A DNA stretch of 64,000 nucleotides from Candidatus Poribacteria bacterium (lineage in GTDB: Bacteria; Poribacteria; WGA-4E; WGA-3G), in NCBI GenBank assembly GCA_022825825.1, contig JAJDWA010000034.1:108828-172827 (forward strand). Reading direction: 5' to 3'. The position numbers and the translations under genes were made by a program. Shown here one piece after another: positions 18,228-27,750 of the stretch (position 1 is its first letter; each line of letters begins with the position of its first letter). A model generated the notes under the pieces. The model was given only the letters and a program-made list of their open reading frames with translations, was not told where the DNA came from and ran no database searches.

Positions 18228-19598
18228 ATGCAGATAAATAGTTTATTACAAATTCAGGACCTAAAGCCACAGTTGGAAAGGCTTTTTGAATACTCAGGGC
18301 AAAAAATTTTGGCTATAGAAGACACGTGGCCGCCAGAAAAAGGCACACCCGTTTTCACCGTTGCTGGCACTTGGACGACGCGAGGCTGGACAGAGTGGAC
18401 ACAAGGATTCCAATTCGGATCCGCTATCCTTCAATTCGATGCTACCGGCAATGAGCAGTTTCTTGAAATTGGTAGACAGAACACGATTGAAAAGATGGCA
18501 CCGCACCTCACACACATCGGTGTGCATGATCACGGATTTAACAACGTCTCCACTTATGGAAACCTGCGGCGGCTGATGCGCGAAGGTATCATTCCGTGGA
18601 ATGACAGTGAGATGCATTTCTATGAACTTGCACTGAAAGCTTCCGCTGCTGTGCAGGCGAGTCGTTGGACGCGGATTAAAGATGGCACCGGATATATCGC
18701 CTCTTTCAATGGACCACATTCGCTTTTTTCAGATACCATCCGTTCATTGCGTGTTTTGGCAGTCGGACACACGCTTGGGGCTGTGCTGATGGGTGAAGGT
18801 GATGTTGCTATCAATTTATTAGAACGGCTAATCCAGCATTCTCAAACCACAGCGAAATATAATGTGTACTATGGTGAAGGGCGTGACGCTTTCGACATAC
18901 GGGGACGGGTTGTGCATGAGTCTATCTTCAATACAAACGATGGAAATTACCGTTGTCCGAGCACACAACAAGGTTATTCGCCATTTTCTACGTGGACGCG
19001 TGGATTAGCATGGATTTTAACAGGCTACGCTGAACAGCTTGAGTTTTTTGATACACTCACTGAAGATGATCTTGAACCTTACGGCGGCTATGCAGAAGTG
19101 ACAGCGCACATGCGCAAAGCAGTGGAAGCCACTGCGGATTTCTATATTGAAAACACTGCACAAGATGGCATTCCGTATTGGGACACAGGTGCTCCCGGCT
19201 TAGCAGAACTCGGTGATTATTTGGCATCCCCCGCTGATCCTTTCAACGATGTTGAACCGGTGGATAGTTCCGCCGCTGCAATTGCTGCACAAGGACTCAT
19301 TCGCCTCGGCAACTACCTCAAAAAGCATGGTGAACATGATGCAGGCAATTCTTATTACCAAGCGGGTTTGACAGTAGCAAAAACTCTTTTCGCTGAACCG
19401 TATCTCTCTACTTCTGACACACATCAAGGGTTGTTGTTGCACTCTGTGTATCACCGTCCGAATGGATGGGATTATGTGCCTGAAGGCAGGAAAATTCCGT
19501 GCGGGGAGGCATCTATGTGGGGAGATTATCATGCTCGTGAACTTGCGGTCCTGTTGTGGCGAGAGATTATTGGGAAACCTTATTTGACGTTTTTCTAA
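18228..19598 (+). CDS. GH88-like glycoside hydrolase (unsaturated glucuronyl hydrolase family)
   Basis: A 456-residue protein of the alpha/alpha-barrel GH88/GH105 type, which removes unsaturated uronic acid from oligosaccharides released by polysaccharide lyases. Visible family features are TTRGWTEWTQGFQFGSAILQ near residue 50, HDHGF with Asp101 as the likely equivalent of the first catalytic acid, a second acidic region after SLFSDTIRSLRVLAVG, and SPFSTWTRGLAWILTGYAEQ. No signal peptide is present, so it acts in the cytoplasm if the start at 18228 is right. Sponge- or algae-derived glycans would be plausible substrates, which is inference. The ATPase gene follows closely. Confidence 0.8.
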   Translation: MQINSLLQIQDLKPQLERLFEYSGQKILAIEDTWPPEKGTPVFTVAGTWTTRGWTEWTQGFQFGSAILQFDATGNEQFLEIGRQNTIEKMAPHLTHIGVHDHGFNNVSTYGNLRRLMREGIIPWNDSEMHFYELALKASAAVQASRWTRIKDGTGYIASFNGPHSLFSDTIRSLRVLAVGHTLGAVLMGEGDVAINLLERLIQHSQTTAKYNVYYGEGRDAFDIRGRVVHESIFNTNDGNYRCPSTQQGYSPFSTWTRGLAWILTGYAEQLEFFDTLTEDDLEPYGGYAEVTAHMRKAVEATADFYIENTAQDGIPYWDTGAPGLAELGDYLASPADPFNDVEPVDSSAAAIAAQGLIRLGNYLKKHGEHDAGNSYYQAGLTVAKTLFAEPYLSTSDTHQGLLLHSVYHRPNGWDYVPEGRKIPCGEASMWGDYHARELAVLLWREIIGKPYLTFF

Positions 19599-19630
19599 CC
19601 TATATAACAAATCATATTGAGGATATGACG

Positions 19631-21064
19631 ATGAGTGAAGCCAAAGACACACAAGCGCATCCAAAGGTTGAAATCACAGTTAAGAATTTTGGGCCTATTG
19701 CGGAGGCTAACGTTGATTTGCGTCCGTTGACGGTATTTGTTGGCCCGAGCAACACTGGTAAGACATATTTTGCTACACTTGTGTATGCTTTGCACGGTAT
19801 CTCTGGGGGGTTCACTCCGTTTTCCTTAGTTTCTATAGTCGATCAGCTTAGAATCAGGTATTTTTTATCAGTATCTCCTCAGGAGAAAAAAGCAATAAGG
19901 GAGCTGCTTAATGCTACAACAGAACTCCTCAAAAAATCGATAACCAATCGCTTTCCAGTCAAGTATTCGGATCTTCCGCAAGCGTTGCGCGACCACCTGC
20001 AATCAAGTTTTACAGACACAGAAGTTATTGGCACTGAACTCAAACGTTGTTTTGATTTTAAATCAGTTTCAGACCTGATACGGTTTATAGATAGTAATGA
20101 TTATGAGATGAAGGTTTTCCTGCAAGTTAGTGATAAAAGTCAAGAATGGTGGGACCTCAACATTATGGCTACCGAATTGGATCTTATGGCAGATGGATCA
20201 GTCAATACTAATCTGGTGCTTGCCCGTGAAGATGAGGCATTATGGAATTCAACAACTGATGATGAATTCACTGACTATGTCATAAATGGTTTAAAAAGAT
20301 ATTATTTACCCGCCTCTCGAAGTGGTATTATTCAGAGCCATCGAGTTATGGCAAGTTCTCTTATGGATCGGGCTACCCGTTCAGACAATTCAGAACTTCC
20401 GACGCTCTCGGCAGTTATCGTGGATTTCATGAAACAGCTACCCATTTATGAAGAGAATAAAGAACCTAACAAGCAGTTATCTGATATTGCCGATACGCTG
20501 GAATCTGAAATACTCGCTGGAAAGATAATCACCAAACCTTTGCTGAGTGGATATCCTGAGTTTTTCTATCAACCGCAGGGAATAACAGAGAAGATGCGTT
20601 TGAGTCAATCTTCATCAATGGTATCTGAACTTGCCCCCTTAGTTTTGTATCTCCGCGGGTATGTGCAACCGGGTGATACGCTCATCATCGAGGAACCAGA
20701 GGCACACCTACACCCTGGTGCACAAGCGGACATGGCTGTCGTTCTCGCGCGTTTGGTTCGTGCAGGTGTGAAGGTAATAATTACCACACATAGCGATTGG
20801 TTGCTTCAGGAAATAGGAAACCTTATTCTTGAAGGACTAATAGAAGATAAAACTGACGAGCCTGCAAGTTGGCTGTTACCAGAGGAGGTGGGTGCATGGC
20901 ATTTTCAAAAGGATGTGCCTGTGACAGAAATTCCGTTCCATTCAAGAAAAGGATTTTCTCCCAAGGATTACCATGACGTTGCTGAAGGACTATATAACCG
21001 ATCAGTGAATCTCCAACAGAAGTATGAGAAGCAGACAGGTGAGAGCAGACGTGAATCTACATGA
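19631..21064 (+). CDS. AAA15/OLD-like ATPase, possible defence protein
   Basis: A 477-residue ABC-type ATPase of the AAA15/OLD group. The N terminus has KNFGPIAEANVDLRPLTVFV followed by Walker A GPSNTGKT (residues 38-45). After a long helical insertion, Walker B LIIEEPEAHLHPGAQ lies near residue 350 and the His switch ITTHSDWLL near 385. No Toprim nuclease domain follows. I chose ATG 19631 because TGAGGA is well spaced for it; 19625 is an alternative. The frame runs upstream to 19556, inside the GH88 gene. The next gene overlaps its 3' end, suggesting a two-gene unit. Related ATPases act in anti-phage systems, an inference here. Confidence 0.8.
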   Translation: MSEAKDTQAHPKVEITVKNFGPIAEANVDLRPLTVFVGPSNTGKTYFATLVYALHGISGGFTPFSLVSIVDQLRIRYFLSVSPQEKKAIRELLNATTELLKKSITNRFPVKYSDLPQALRDHLQSSFTDTEVIGTELKRCFDFKSVSDLIRFIDSNDYEMKVFLQVSDKSQEWWDLNIMATELDLMADGSVNTNLVLAREDEALWNSTTDDEFTDYVINGLKRYYLPASRSGIIQSHRVMASSLMDRATRSDNSELPTLSAVIVDFMKQLPIYEENKEPNKQLSDIADTLESEILAGKIITKPLLSGYPEFFYQPQGITEKMRLSQSSSMVSELAPLVLYLRGYVQPGDTLIIEEPEAHLHPGAQADMAVVLARLVRAGVKVIITTHSDWLLQEIGNLILEGLIEDKTDEPASWLLPEEVGAWHFQKDVPVTEIPFHSRKGFSPKDYHDVAEGLYNRSVNLQQKYEKQTGESRREST

Positions 21065-21542
21065 AACTCTTGAGGAGATTCGTCAACGGATAGGGAATAA
21101 CGCAGCTACATCTTATACTAAAGAGGGATGTCAAATTTCTATGGCAAATATACCCTCTGAACGCGTTGTATTAGACGTTGACCTTGCATTTCCAACGAGC
21201 AGTGCACAGACAAATCAATGCGATTTTATTCTCTTTTACATTGACACTACCCTGAGTAGGCTCGTTGGTGTTCCAATGGAACTAAAGAGTGGAGATGTAA
21301 AAGCATCATTGGTAGTGAAGCAACTACGAGATGGTGCGCGTATCGTTGACAATTTTACACCAAGGAATATGGAAATTGAATTGATACCAGTTTTAGTTCA
21401 TGATGGAATTCATAAAGCACAGTCTGAACGACTTAGAGTATCAAGAATCAGGTTCCGGAGCAAAAGATTTCCAATTAACACGACAACATGCGGCTATCAA
21501 GGTAATTTAGCAAAAGCTTTAACAAAATCAACTAAGCGTTGA
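21024..21542 (+). CDS. Putative PD-(D/E)xK nuclease partner of the ATPase
   Basis: A protein of up to 172 residues whose start overlaps the ATPase gene by 41 bases. GTG 21051, preceded by GGTGAG, is a likely alternative start and would leave a 14-base overlap. The middle reads CDFILFYID, then VPMELKSGDVKASLVVKQL: an Asp at residue 67 followed by Glu86-Leu-Lys88. This D...ExK pattern with a following QL helix is what PD-(D/E)xK nucleases show. I do not recognise a named family. The overlap with the ATPase suggests they work together, perhaps as sensor and effector. Confidence 0.6.
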   Translation: MRSRQVRADVNLHETLEEIRQRIGNNAATSYTKEGCQISMANIPSERVVLDVDLAFPTSSAQTNQCDFILFYIDTTLSRLVGVPMELKSGDVKASLVVKQLRDGARIVDNFTPRNMEIELIPVLVHDGIHKAQSERLRVSRIRFRSKRFPINTTTCGYQGNLAKALTKSTKR

Positions 21543-21555
21543 ATTTATTATTTGC

Positions 21556-24500
21556 TTACTTAACAATAAGCATACGGCGAGTGTGATCATAATTCCCCGC
21601 GCGGAGTTGATAGAAGTAAATTCCACTTGCAACCTTCTCACCATCAGCATTGCGTCCATCCCAGTAAGCAGCTTGGGATTTGGTAGTATAATTGCCTGCC
21701 GTTTTTTGTCCCAAGTCTAATTGTCTCACAACAGAACCGTTTATATCGTAAATAGTAATCTGTACTTCAGCGGACTTTGCAAGGTGATAAGGTATCCACG
21801 TCTCCGGGTTAAATGGATTGGGATAGTTTGCGAGAAGTCCTGTTTTGTTGGGCAACATTTCAGCTAAGAGACGTTCCAAATTTGCGATACCTCGCTTAAA
21901 TGCCAGCGAACCATCGTCTGCAATCCTTGCCATGTCTATCCACACTTGAATCAATTCCGTAATGAGATTGCCATCCATAGTTGCTTTTACAAGAGTAGGG
22001 AACCTATCAGTTCGCGTTTTAAATGGTGCTGCCGTCTCTGTTGATTCTCCCAAATACTGTGATACAATCAGTAGATCCTTGACATCAACAGCACCATCTC
22101 CGTTTACGTCTACGCGTGGATCAGATATATCGGTTTCTCCGATATATTGCGCTAGCTCAATCAGATCGCGGATATCGACCTGCCCATCCTGATTCACATC
22201 ACATGCTGGCATAATATCTTGTTGATGCACAACTGTTCCACTTGTTCCTTGCGTATTAGGAAGCGGATATAAATGTATTCTACCGGTATTTTTCTCATTA
22301 TACTGGGGACTGGTATATGTCATCAGATGTGTTGGTGTCACAGTCAAATACCAGGCTCTTATCTGACCAAAGCCAAAGTTTTCATTAGGATAAGGTGTAC
22401 CATCATGTCCAAACACACAAACTTTGTGACGAACTGCGTTCTCAGCAAACAAAATATAGAGGCGAGTTTCAGTTGCCGCCATGTCAAAAAAGTATAGATT
22501 TTGGTCATCTATATTGATTTCAAAATTCTCATTTGGGTAGGGTGTTCCATCGTGTCCATAAACATAAACTTTCCTATCAATCCAAAGTATCGCATAAAAA
22601 CGAGTTGCAGTTGAGGTGATCGTTGTTGCACGTGCACCGCCATCTTGACCAAGAGAAAAAGTTCCATTACTCCCTGTGCCCGTGAGGTCAAACACATAGA
22701 CTTTTCTACGGTAAGTCGGATCGGATTTACGAGAACTGTCAGAAAGCTCCAACATAAAAAGACGGTTTTCCGTGGCAGTGACTTCGACACCAATATGTTG
22801 TGAGTCTTTTATATGTTCCTTTCCAAGTTTAATGTCCTTGTCCGGGCGTCGAGTTCCATCATGCGTGTAGGCACTGATGTGAGGTACATAGCCCGGAATA
22901 CCATAAAATACATAAACGTGCGTTGTTGTGGCAGTAATACTTCTTACAGTCTGATCTCCAGGGTAGAGGTCCCACGACGGAACCTCTGGAAACCTCACAT
23001 TCAGCATGAAGGTTAGATCAGCACTACTTTTACTGTTTGTTGCAGTAACCTGTATATTTTCAACGTCTGCCCTTGTGGGTGTGCCTGAAAGCACGCCGTT
23101 TTGTAGCGTAAGCCATTTGGGTGGTGTATAGCCTTCTGTAAAGTCTATTTGCGGCGCTGGATCACCCTTTGCGAATTCTGCCAAGGAGAACGTCCAATAA
23201 GAACCTTTTTCTGCCTCAGGGATTAAAACAGAATCCCAACTCGGTGCGCCTACAATTGTGGTAGTCCTAACAGTACCAGGGATCGGATATGAATAGACCT
23301 TCTGGTCAAGAATATCTACTACGAACAGATGCGATGATGTCGCCGCAATACCTGTTGGACTCCTATTTTCGCTAACAAGTTCAACAACTTCCCTATTCTG
23401 CAATTTACCATCATAACCGTAAACATAGATTTTGTTAGTATCACTATCCACTACATAAAGGCGAGTCGATGTTGCTGTGATACCTATTGGTTCATGATGA
23501 CCATGGAGATTCACATCTTCAGTAGAGTGATGCGTTCCGTCGTGTGCGTAGGCATAAATCTTGTCATCTTCGTTGTCAACAACATAAAGGCGTTTTGTTG
23601 TTGCGGCAATACCAGTAGGTGCTTGATTGTCGGGATGCAATTGGAAATTACTCACTGAAACCATTTCATTAGCATCCAAAATCGCGACATTGTCAGCATT
23701 GTTGTCCACAATATAGATGTTTGCTGCTGTGGCTGTGATGCCAATCGGATTTCCGGTAAACGCCTTGATACTAACATCCTCAGTAGTGTATCGTTCTCCA
23801 TTGTGTCCGTAGGCATAGATTTTGTCATCAATAAGATCCGTAACATAGACACGGTTATCCGTTGTAGTGATGCCTTGTGCTGTGGCGTTCGTAATATCAA
23901 GCAGCCAATTCGAAGATGTTTCACCTTTAACAACCAAATGTATTACACGGTCTACCCAACTTCTGTACTCAGGGCGATTAAGAGGTGTAAACGCCGTAAG
24001 TTGAATAGGGAATATACCGCCCGTTGTTGGTGTGCCTGAAAGCACGCCATTTTGCAGTTTTAACCAATCAGGCGGCGTATAGCCTGTCGAAAAAATAATA
24101 GCTGGTCTGGGATAACCAGTAACATAGTCTTTTACAGACAATGACCACGCATCGTGTACCCGTGCCTCTGGCACAGAGAAATCCAGCCAATCAGCTGCAA
24201 CCGGCGCTGGAGCAACATTTACGGTAAAACTTTGGTCCGCACTGCCGTATTCGTTTGTAGCAGTTAACTCAACAGTAAACTTACCTTCTGATGGAGGAGT
24301 GCCTGATAAAACACCCTCCTTTAGGGTTAACCACTCAGGTTTTCTATAACCCTCTGCGAAAGCAATAGTCGGTTCAGGATAGCCAAAAAGAAGATCAGAA
24401 TCATAACCTACGGAAAGGATCCAGGGAATATCTGCGATCGCCTGGAATTTATCGCTATCCGCTTCACCTGTAGCTTTATACGACACAAACCTAATATCCT

Positions 24501-26343
24501 GCCAATAAGGTTGTCTGTATTGAACTATATCTGCGGATATACCCCACCAACTCGGGGCAGCTGGAGGGCCATATACATAAACAACCCTACCAAATGAAGC
24601 TCCTACTGGCCGCATTGAGATGAAAAATGTGTCCCCATTTATAGCAATGCCCGACTCCTCTGGATGGATCGGGCCAACATTAAGTTCAAAACTTTCCTCA
24701 GGTAGATACTCAAATACGTCTGGTCCATCTAAAGCGTAGACAAAAATCTGAGCAACTGTATCAGGCCTCCCTTTATCAACATTAAAACCGCTGTCCAGAA
24801 CATAAGCACGATTTTTTACAATCGTCATACCACATGGGTACCTATGGTTTGGATGGAGGGTAATTGGATTACCAGGTAATGGACGACTATTTGGCGGATA
24901 TGACAGTGAAGGTTCATAACGATAGATTCTCGGAGCACCGCTCCTATTTTCACCAGAATCCATAACGTATAAAATACCTTTTGAATCAATAGCAAGTCCT
25001 ATTCCGCGTCCAAAATTCTCCATGCCAAGTGGCAGCTCAAGATCTATTAACTTGGTTCTGCCATTCGGAACAGACGCTTCTGAATTAAGAGAACAATAGA
25101 GCACGGAGTAAGGACTTCTAAGACCTTCAGTATGGGTTGAACCACGCCCAATAGTATAGTGTTTTCTAAGTATATAGAGATTATGATAGTCAACAGTCAT
25201 CGCTTCAGAATATAGATTGTGGTCGTATAGGCTAAAATTTTTTGGCTGTTTGCCTGAGTCAGCGTACAAGCTGCCTGGCACTCCATCAGAATGTTTCCTG
25301 CTATATATTCTACCATAGAGTCCTCCCCGTCCACTACCTGCTGCAACATACACGTTTGTATCTGTCGCAGCTACGCCCGAGCCAGACGATGGTATATGCA
25401 AATAATAGCTCGCTGTAGCAGGCGGTTTTGCAGGTAAATCAATCACAGGACGTTCCGCAGATTCTTCCGGAATTGAATATCTATATACCACCGGTTCGTA
25501 ACCTCTTTTGCCATCAGACCGACTCCGAGACATTAATAAAAATAACTTACCACCTAAGGGTGTTGTTGTAATACCTGATACAATACTACTTGGGACGTTA
25601 GTCAGCCCAGTTATACCACTCCATAAGCCGTTACTGAAATCTTCCCGAGCACGTCTGCCCCCATCTTGTGCGTCGTAGACATAAATTGTAGGATCGTAAG
25701 GGTTTTGAATATAGACCCGAGTGTCTGTGGCAGCGACGAAAGGTCTACCCCCTTCGGCATCAGTTGTAGTAATCTGACAACTTCTTACAAAAGAGACTCT
25801 CTTTCCCTTTTCATCGCCCTGAATATCCTGAAACTTGTGAATTTTAATGCGCGAATAGGTTCCGAGGTTCGCGGTAAAAAAATGTGTTTCTGTAGCGGCT
25901 ATATTACTATCATTACCTCCGTAGGCATCAAGTATATCTTCCTGATGTAAACGTGTTCCATCAAAACCATACGCCTCAATTACAGAACTACTAAAATATG
26001 AAATATAGACAAGTTTGCTTGTTACTGCAATACCGTAAGGATCTCCTCTCGAGTCAATTTCAAATTCCTCGTCTGGTCGGCGTGTTCCTTCATGATCAAA
26101 GACATATACTTTTGCGATATATGAATTTACTTCTTTTTCTGGGTCCAATCCAACATACAAAAGGTAGAAACGTGTTGCTGAAGCCGCAATATCTTTCATA
26201 ATTACATTTATAGGGTTATGAATCTGTGGTATTTCAAGGAGCATAGATGCCTCACGTCTTGCATCAGCAAGATCAACAGATAGCGTAGAAATGGACAAAC
26301 AGAAAAATAAAAATAGGATATAACGAAAAATATGTTTTTTCAT
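21556..26343 (-). CDS. Giant secreted beta-propeller / Ig-like / dockerin protein with FlgD-like C-terminal domain
   Basis: A 1595-residue exported protein. I set the start at the ATG at 26343, which has AGGAG upstream and a signal peptide (KKHIFRYILFLFFCLSIST); the frame extends further to 26430. Many units of about 40-50 residues (ATxTRLYVVD...IYAYGHDG) form one or more propellers. At least three putative Ig domains (He_PIG type) carry PPDWLKLQNGVLSGTP. Two dockerin-type calcium loops (DVNQDGQVDIRDL, DVNGDGAVDVKDL) lie near residues 1378-1428. The last 90 residues are a FlgD-like/T9SS-type domain (NYPNPFNPETWIPYHL ... YWDGRNADGEKVASGIYFYQ), usually linked to secretion. Probably cell-surface or released; substrate unknown. 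Confidence 0.85.
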   Translation of the reverse strand: MKKHIFRYILFLFFCLSISTLSVDLADARREASMLLEIPQIHNPINVIMKDIAASATRFYLLYVGLDPEKEVNSYIAKVYVFDHEGTRRPDEEFEIDSRGDPYGIAVTSKLVYISYFSSSVIEAYGFDGTRLHQEDILDAYGGNDSNIAATETHFFTANLGTYSRIKIHKFQDIQGDEKGKRVSFVRSCQITTTDAEGGRPFVAATDTRVYIQNPYDPTIYVYDAQDGGRRAREDFSNGLWSGITGLTNVPSSIVSGITTTPLGGKLFLLMSRSRSDGKRGYEPVVYRYSIPEESAERPVIDLPAKPPATASYYLHIPSSGSGVAATDTNVYVAAGSGRGGLYGRIYSRKHSDGVPGSLYADSGKQPKNFSLYDHNLYSEAMTVDYHNLYILRKHYTIGRGSTHTEGLRSPYSVLYCSLNSEASVPNGRTKLIDLELPLGMENFGRGIGLAIDSKGILYVMDSGENRSGAPRIYRYEPSLSYPPNSRPLPGNPITLHPNHRYPCGMTIVKNRAYVLDSGFNVDKGRPDTVAQIFVYALDGPDVFEYLPEESFELNVGPIHPEESGIAINGDTFFISMRPVGASFGRVVYVYGPPAAPSWWGISADIVQYRQPYWQDIRFVSYKATGEADSDKFQAIADIPWILSVGYDSDLLFGYPEPTIAFAEGYRKPEWLTLKEGVLSGTPPSEGKFTVELTATNEYGSADQSFTVNVAPAPVAADWLDFSVPEARVHDAWSLSVKDYVTGYPRPAIIFSTGYTPPDWLKLQNGVLSGTPTTGGIFPIQLTAFTPLNRPEYRSWVDRVIHLVVKGETSSNWLLDITNATAQGITTTDNRVYVTDLIDDKIYAYGHNGERYTTEDVSIKAFTGNPIGITATAANIYIVDNNADNVAILDANEMVSVSNFQLHPDNQAPTGIAATTKRLYVVDNEDDKIYAYAHDGTHHSTEDVNLHGHHEPIGITATSTRLYVVDSDTNKIYVYGYDGKLQNREVVELVSENRSPTGIAATSSHLFVVDILDQKVYSYPIPGTVRTTTIVGAPSWDSVLIPEAEKGSYWTFSLAEFAKGDPAPQIDFTEGYTPPKWLTLQNGVLSGTPTRADVENIQVTATNSKSSADLTFMLNVRFPEVPSWDLYPGDQTVRSITATTTHVYVFYGIPGYVPHISAYTHDGTRRPDKDIKLGKEHIKDSQHIGVEVTATENRLFMLELSDSSRKSDPTYRRKVYVFDLTGTGSNGTFSLGQDGGARATTITSTATRFYAILWIDRKVYVYGHDGTPYPNENFEINIDDQNLYFFDMAATETRLYILFAENAVRHKVCVFGHDGTPYPNENFGFGQIRAWYLTVTPTHLMTYTSPQYNEKNTGRIHLYPLPNTQGTSGTVVHQQDIMPACDVNQDGQVDIRDLIELAQYIGETDISDPRVDVNGDGAVDVKDLLIVSQYLGESTETAAPFKTRTDRFPTLVKATMDGNLITELIQVWIDMARIADDGSLAFKRGIANLERLLAEMLPNKTGLLANYPNPFNPETWIPYHLAKSAEVQITIYDINGSVVRQLDLGQKTAGNYTTKSQAAYWDGRNADGEKVASGIYFYQLRAGNYDHTRRMLIVK

Positions 26344-26520
26344 AAAGTGACACTCCTTCTGTCGAATACCAGAGGGTTTACCGATCTCAAAGTACAGACT
26401 TAACACAAATACAGTAATAATGGACAGCATTGTGTTTTTTTATCAAATTCTTGTGTTTTAATCAACATATTTTTTCATATTAAACTTAAGATTTTTGTAG
26501 AACTATTAATTATTAACCGT

Positions 26521-27492
26521 TTAATCAGAATGCTTTTCCAAAACGGGTTCAATTTGACCTGTTTCTAACGATTTATTCGCAGCGAGTGTAACTGCAAGCG
26601 TTTTGAAGGCATCCGTGTAGGAGGAACGCACAAAACCTTGATCGTTGGATTGAACTGCTTTAATAAACTGCTCAACCTGTCGGAAATATCCTGCTTCTTC
26701 ACCAGTGTAATCGATTCCTTCTCCATCAATTTGACCGCGCAAACTGAGATCGTGCGTGAGTTTAAGATAGATGTCGTCTCCCAGCAATTCGGTAGCGAAA
26801 TTTTCGTGTGCTCGAGCAACACAAGTGCTGGTTATACTGCCGACTGCCCCGCTTTTAAACTTAAGGTTGCAGACGGTACACTCTTCAAAATCTGCAATAT
26901 CTTCCGAAACGTCCTTGATACCGAAAGCGTGAACACTTTCAACATCACCAAGAAAGTAGCGGATAAGGTCAAAAACGTGTGTAGTTTGCTCAACCATCTG
27001 CCCACGTGAAACTTCAAATTTTCCCCACCACGGGTGGTTGGCACCCATTCTGGCAAGAAACCTCCCAATTCCCATTGTCAGCATCCGATCACCAACCAAC
27101 CTCTTCGCTTTATCTGTGATGTCGCTATACCTCGCCATATAACCGACTTGGTTGATCACACCTGTGTTTTCTATTGCATCACAAGTAGTTTGAGCAGTTG
27201 CCAAATCCTGTGCTACTGGTTTGGCAACAAAAACCGCAGCACCTGATTTTGCAGCATCTGCCACTTGTGTCGTATGCGCACCCGGTGGAATACATGTAAA
27301 GACAACATCCGGATTTTCTTTTTGAAGCATTTTATGGTGGTCTGTGTATGCTGTAGCGTTTTCTTCGGCAGCAATAGCTGCCGCGCGATCCGCGTTTATA
27401 TCACACACCGCTGCAATGGGATGTTGTAGTTTTTTTAGACTGCTACGGTAATTACCCGCAATACCACCAACACCGATAAAAGCAATTTTCAT
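26521..27492 (-). CDS. Gfo/Idh/MocA-family oxidoreductase
   Basis: A 323-residue NAD(P)-dependent dehydrogenase, typically acting on sugars, inositol or related polyols. The N-terminal Rossmann motif is IGVGGIAGNYRSSLKKL. The family's catalytic Lys-Pro motif appears as VFVAKPVAQDLATAQ, and the C-terminal domain has GQMVEQTTHVFDLIRYF. The ATG at 27492 follows GAAAGGAAATTG. Nothing in the sequence identifies the substrate. It stands between the giant secreted protein and the CtpA-like protease without tight coupling to either. Confidence 0.88.
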   Translation of the reverse strand: MKIAFIGVGGIAGNYRSSLKKLQHPIAAVCDINADRAAAIAAEENATAYTDHHKMLQKENPDVVFTCIPPGAHTTQVADAAKSGAAVFVAKPVAQDLATAQTTCDAIENTGVINQVGYMARYSDITDKAKRLVGDRMLTMGIGRFLARMGANHPWWGKFEVSRGQMVEQTTHVFDLIRYFLGDVESVHAFGIKDVSEDIADFEECTVCNLKFKSGAVGSITSTCVARAHENFATELLGDDIYLKLTHDLSLRGQIDGEGIDYTGEEAGYFRQVEQFIKAVQSNDQGFVRSSYTDAFKTLAVTLAANKSLETGQIEPVLEKHSD

Positions 27493-27551
27493 GTCAATTT
27501 CCTTTCTATATGAGAAGTGGGGTAAGAGTCCTTATTTTGGTGTTTTTTACC

Positions 27552-27581
27552 CCTAAGTCCCCTTGTCAGGGGGACCTTAAG
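27552..27581. repeat. C/G-rich imperfect inverted repeat
   Basis: TAAGTCCCC and GGGGGACCTTA form an imperfect stem around a short TTGTCA loop. Similar CCCC/GGGG palindromes are dispersed intergenic repeats in several phyla. Only one copy was noticed here. Confidence 0.3.
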
Positions 27582-27654
27582 AAAATGCGTCCGTCCTATT
27601 TAATTATTCGCTGGACTAACGCAGCAAACTGGCTATCACGACAAAGCAGAACCT

Positions 27655-27696
27655 AAATAACCTAAGTTGCTACGTATGTGGCAACTTAGGTTATTT
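27655..27696. terminator. Perfect 16-bp inverted repeat, probable terminator
   Basis: AAATAACCTAAGTTGC (27655-27670) and GCAACTTAGGTTATTT (27681-27696) pair perfectly around a 10-base loop. It lies about 55 bases beyond the 3' end of the CtpA-like gene, upstream of the oxidoreductase start. It would end the protease transcript, or could be a dispersed repeat. The flanking A and T runs make it terminator-like in both directions. Confidence 0.55.
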
Positions 27697-27750
27697 TACT
27701 TGAACCATATTAATGGCACACTGACAAATGTGTCTACAATCTAATTCAAA

